From JBKEDG01 sp047973085 (GTDB lineage: Bacteria > Bacillota_I > Bacilli_A > JBKEDG01): 5,101 bases of DNA. The translations under genes and the position numbers were made by a program. Of this stretch, positions 5,098 through 5,101 are shown in pieces. Below the pieces are notes generated by a model. That model did no database searches. It worked only from the letters and a program-made list of their open reading frames with translations, and was not told the origin of the DNA. The first letter of the stretch is position 1; each line of letters starts with the position of its first letter. The DNA is taken from positions 1 through 5,101 of the forward strand of contig JBKEBI010000078.1 in the NCBI GenBank assembly GCA_047973085.1. Direction: 5' to 3'.

Positions 5098-5101
5098 GTA
5101 A

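Noticed and set aside
1..5101. CRISPR array, tRNA, or toxin-antitoxin pair
   Set aside because: No regularly spaced direct repeats, no cloverleaf-like segment and no pair of small overlapping genes were seen.

Overview
The window looks like chromosomal or accessory DNA of a low-GC Firmicute, most likely Staphylococcus or a close relative. The basis is the strong A/T bias in third codon positions, short 5' leaders with AGGAG-type ribosome binding sites 4-6 bases before ATG, consensus SigA promoters, and the style of the encoded proteins. The genus is an inference; no rRNA or marker gene is present.

Layout. Bases 1-496 are a scar of two broken genes: a fragment that resembles the OrfA helix-turn-helix subunit of an IS3/IS150-type transposase (1 to about 334), joined directly to the first ~50 codons of a decayed FrnE/DsbA-like thioredoxin-fold oxidoreductase with a CPFC active site (335-496). 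A MerR-type promoter/operator (528-558) then drives a + strand unit: an aldo/keto reductase (AKR) pseudogene broken by one in-frame TAA at codon 149 (597-1448), then an intact YajO-like AKR (1473-2474). A perfect 15-bp bidirectional terminator (2481-2517) closes this unit and the converging - strand unit. The - strand unit, read right to left, is an intact AKR (3460-4305) followed by a HAD-IIB/Cof-type phosphatase (2609-3433). A divergent MerR regulator (4407-4811) starts from a promoter that overlaps the AKR promoter.

How it fits together. The intact AKR and the broken one are paralogues in opposite orientation, and each lies behind the same unusual promoter: TTGACC, a 19-bp spacer filled by a CCGGTAGC palindrome, and a -10. 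The 19-bp spacer and centred dyad are the hallmark of MerR-activated promoters, so the local MerR protein probably controls both units as a small regulon. MerR has a cysteine (C53) at the position where the aldehyde-responsive AdhR/NmlR regulators carry their sensor cysteine. The FrnE remnant, three AKRs and cysteine-bearing MerR suggest a carbonyl/electrophile-stress locus. The inducer and substrates cannot be read from sequence.

The right end (4833-5101) has no convincing protein gene. It holds a near-consensus - strand promoter (TTGACT-17-TATACT, 5069-5097) and, about 90 bases downstream of its start, a strong - strand terminator with an eight-U tail. Together they define a candidate small RNA of about 135 nt. 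This is the most novel feature I can see. I found no CRISPR array, tRNA or complete mobile element.
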